Of a DNA stretch of 64,000 nt, positions 61,731 through 64,000 are shown in pieces. The translations under genes were made by a program, and so were the position numbers. The stretch covers positions 16,588,698-16,652,697 of the forward strand of contig NW_024881321.1 in assembly GCF_018691265.1 (NCBI RefSeq), in the 5' to 3' direction. The notes beneath the pieces were generated by a model. The model saw only the letters and a list, made by a program, of their open reading frames with translations, had not been told where the DNA came from and ran no database searches. This DNA comes from Tyto alba. Lineage: Eukaryota > Chordata > Aves > Strigiformes > Tytonidae. How positions within the stretch are numbered: position 1 is the first letter of the stretch; every line of letters begins with the position of its first letter.

Positions 61731-64000
61731 GTAACTCACCATCTGTTTTTATGCAGTTAATGTAGCTTGAATACTAGAACACTGTTCTTTTGCTTTATTG
61801 ACGTCTCAGCGTGGCATTAAAGACTTTTTATTCAAATCTTTTAACATAGATTTTTGTGTCCCTGATGTGGATATACTATTTAGATTAGGCTGCCTCTGTG
61901 TCACTCTTTTTTAATGTTAGGAACTGCTGATCCACTCTGACTGCAGTTTGGAAGACAGCCAGGTAAAAGCAGTTAATGGAAGCAAGAAAATGACTTGCCA
62001 GTGATTGTTATCAAGCTACCCCTCCTGCTCCTTGTCACAACACAATTTATCTCTCAGCATGCTCCATACTGAGACCTGTGAAGTGTAGGCTTCTTTGGTC
62101 TTTGGGGCTCCTGCAGAACGGTAGAGCTGGGAAAGCTAGCTAGGTAAGCCAGTACCCTTTGTGAAAGGTATAGATTTGACTTAATGTGAAGGAGGGAAGA
62201 CCAATAAGCTTGCTGTCTGCTTTTTGCCTTGGAGGAGAAGGAGATTGTTAGTTACTTGAAATAATTTGGGGATCTTGATATCAACTTTTTCCTTTCTCTG
62301 AAAATAACTTCTGCAGGGAAAACAAGTAAAACAGGCTTGGTATTCACAGCTCATCTTGCAGGATAATCTTACACAGTAATAGTATAGAACATGTCAAGGG
62401 AAGGCCACGGTGGTGAATCCTGTAGACACTCACACACGTTTCTCAGATAGGGACTTGCACAAAGAATTGTACCTCATGACACAAAGCACCACAGTAATAG
62501 AATAATAAAACAATCCCCCATCCTGCTTATAGGACTTTCAAGTCCTGTTAGTGAAATGAAACACAGATAGAGGGCTGTTTAGTGCAAGAGTCCTCTGAAT
62601 ACTCATAGAATCATATAATGGTTTGGGTTGGAAGGGACATTTAAAGGTCATCTAGTCCAACCCCCCTGCCATGAGCAGGGACATCTTCAACTAGATCAGG
62701 TTGCTCAGAGCCCCATCCAACCTGGCCTTGAATGTTTCCAGGGATGGAGCATCCACAATGTCTCTGGTCAACCTGGTCCAGTGTTTCACCACCCTCATCC
62801 TAAAAAAGAACTATTGCTCTTAGTGCCTGACTGAATCTAGAATCTTTATTTTTGAACAGGAAGAGCTATAAGAAGGAATATGAATATCTTGCTACAGTAG
62901 AGATGTAGAAAGAATGCAACTGTCCTCAGCTGTACCTGTGAATCACCATGTCTTAATGTTGATACTGTTTTTCTTAATATCTCTTTGTTTCCTGGCCTTC
63001 CTCTAGCCGCCAGTAGGTTTCATAATCTAATGCTTTTTATATGTTATAAAGCCTAAAGCCTTACATTTTTAGAGAGTTGATTACATTGGTTCTGGAAGCC
63101 TATTAGCACACATACCAACTAGCTTTAATTTAGATGGCTTGGGTGAAAATTCCAATGGTGATTAGTGGCATAGCCTGTAGATGTAAACGTGTATTGTCTC
63201 AGTGGGTCCTTTCAGCCTGTCCCACTGTTTCATACCCATTGTGATTTATTTTCTAGTCGTATCAGATGATTTTTAAAAAGAGGCTACTTTCTTTGTGTAG
63301 ATATGCTGTGTCCATGCTTGCATGTCTCAGACTGAGGTGGTTATTTCTGGTGGCTGCAAACTGTACATAGTTAAATGCATATATATGTATGTGTGTAAGA
63401 TTTTGTATGGCAACTGGGTTTAATTTACATTTCTTAAATACTGCTTTGTGGAACCTAAAGCGTCATAAATACAACTCTTGACATTAAAGGTTCCTGATAA
63501 AAGAGTTTTCAAAGTCCACGCATAATGCTACACAAACTATATACTCCATTTTAATAATGCTTGTTAACAAGTCATTTTTCTCAATTGCAAAGGAACACAA
63601 GCATAAGAAATTTGGTGTATAAGTACTCCAAACTGTTAATTCTCCATTATGCAGTGAAAACAGTTTGTGTAGCAGCACAGTGTAAAAGCTCATGAGTGCC
63701 TTGCAAAGTCTAAGTGTGTATCATGTGTAGACTTGATTTTGTGCAGTATTACTGTTTCCATAAACTAGGCATCACCTATGTGTATGTGTTCATCGCACTG
63801 CTTATAAAATGATTAAGAGAACTTTTCTGGCAGACAGTTAGTGAAAAATAGTCTGTCAGTAATTGGGCAGACAGTGACAGACTTGTCCACAAACTTTCCT
63901 CTTCGCTTGTTATTTGTACTGGTAGAAATGGAATGTTTCTAAATTGGATTCTATGCTACTATATGTAAAGTATTAAAAAATTGTGTACTGTACCTTGCAT
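61731..64000 (+). other. BORA: BORA intron (incomplete)
   Basis: No exon encoding the next conserved BORA segment was seen before the window ends. Contains the antisense CR1 copy at 62.6-62.84 kb and otherwise unique sequence. Confidence 0.7.
62603..62840 (-). mobile_element. CR1 LINE 3' end, avian type
   Basis: On the plus strand it opens with TCATAGAATCAT followed by the GGTTTGGGTTGGAAGGGAC block and continues through the usual GGTTGCTCAGAGCCCCATCCAACCTGG-like region. This is the reverse complement of an avian CR1 3' end, whose terminus is the ATTCTATG repeat. The copy is 5' truncated, as most CR1 insertions are, and sits in a BORA intron opposite to the gene. Confidence 0.93.

Overview
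The window looks like nuclear DNA from a bird, most likely a neoavian. The evidence is vertebrate split genes with GT-AG introns, avian CR1 retrotransposon ends whose 3' termini carry the ATTCTATG-type repeat, one complete solo LTR of a kind I associate with songbird and other neoavian genomes, and an AT-rich background with a single CpG-rich promoter. It contains no prokaryotic genes, operons or CRISPR arrays.

Only the right-hand 11 kb holds recognisable protein-coding genes. They form a divergent pair around one CpG island at about 59.13-59.92 kb. On the minus strand is MZT1 (MOZART1, a small subunit of the gamma-tubulin ring complex). All three coding exons are readable (59212-59260, 54864-55009, 53485-53508) and give a 72-residue protein. 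On the plus strand is BORA (protein aurora borealis, activator of Aurora A and of PLK1 activation). Its 5' non-coding exon, first coding exon (60312-60467) and second coding exon (61624-61730) are present, and the gene runs off the right edge. Both products act in mitotic spindle assembly. The shared promoter carries a CDE/CHR-like element, CCAAT boxes, an ETS site and GC boxes, which fits G2/M-phase expression of both genes.

The left 53 kb has no gene I can support. In amniotes the MZT1-BORA pair sits beside DIS3 on the BORA side and faces a long gene desert towards DACH1 on the MZT1 side, so this stretch is inferred to be part of that desert. It holds old CR1-type LINE remnants (about 7.19-7.69, 32.0-32.75, 42.9-44.3 and 50.0-51.0 kb), a younger CR1 3' end (11.1-11.75 kb), MIR/CORE-SINE-like relics (10.34-10.56, 12.36-12.49, 21.65-21.76 kb), a 1,150-bp solo LTR with a perfect 5-bp target duplication (8422-9571), a set of degenerate direct and inverted repeats (3.9-4.85 kb), homopolymers and microsatellites, and several compositionally distinctive stretches proposed as candidate conserved regulatory elements.

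The most striking feature is an uninterrupted run of 109 TCC triplets (58798-59124) in MZT1 intron 1, 87 bp from the exon 1 splice donor. In the MZT1 transcript it reads as (GGA)n, a class of sequence able to form triplexes, R-loops and G-tetrads. Other points are a short upstream ORF in the BORA leader that stops 9 nt before the main start codon, and a probable LTR relic with its own TATA box inside MZT1 intron 1. I found no clearly new biological system.
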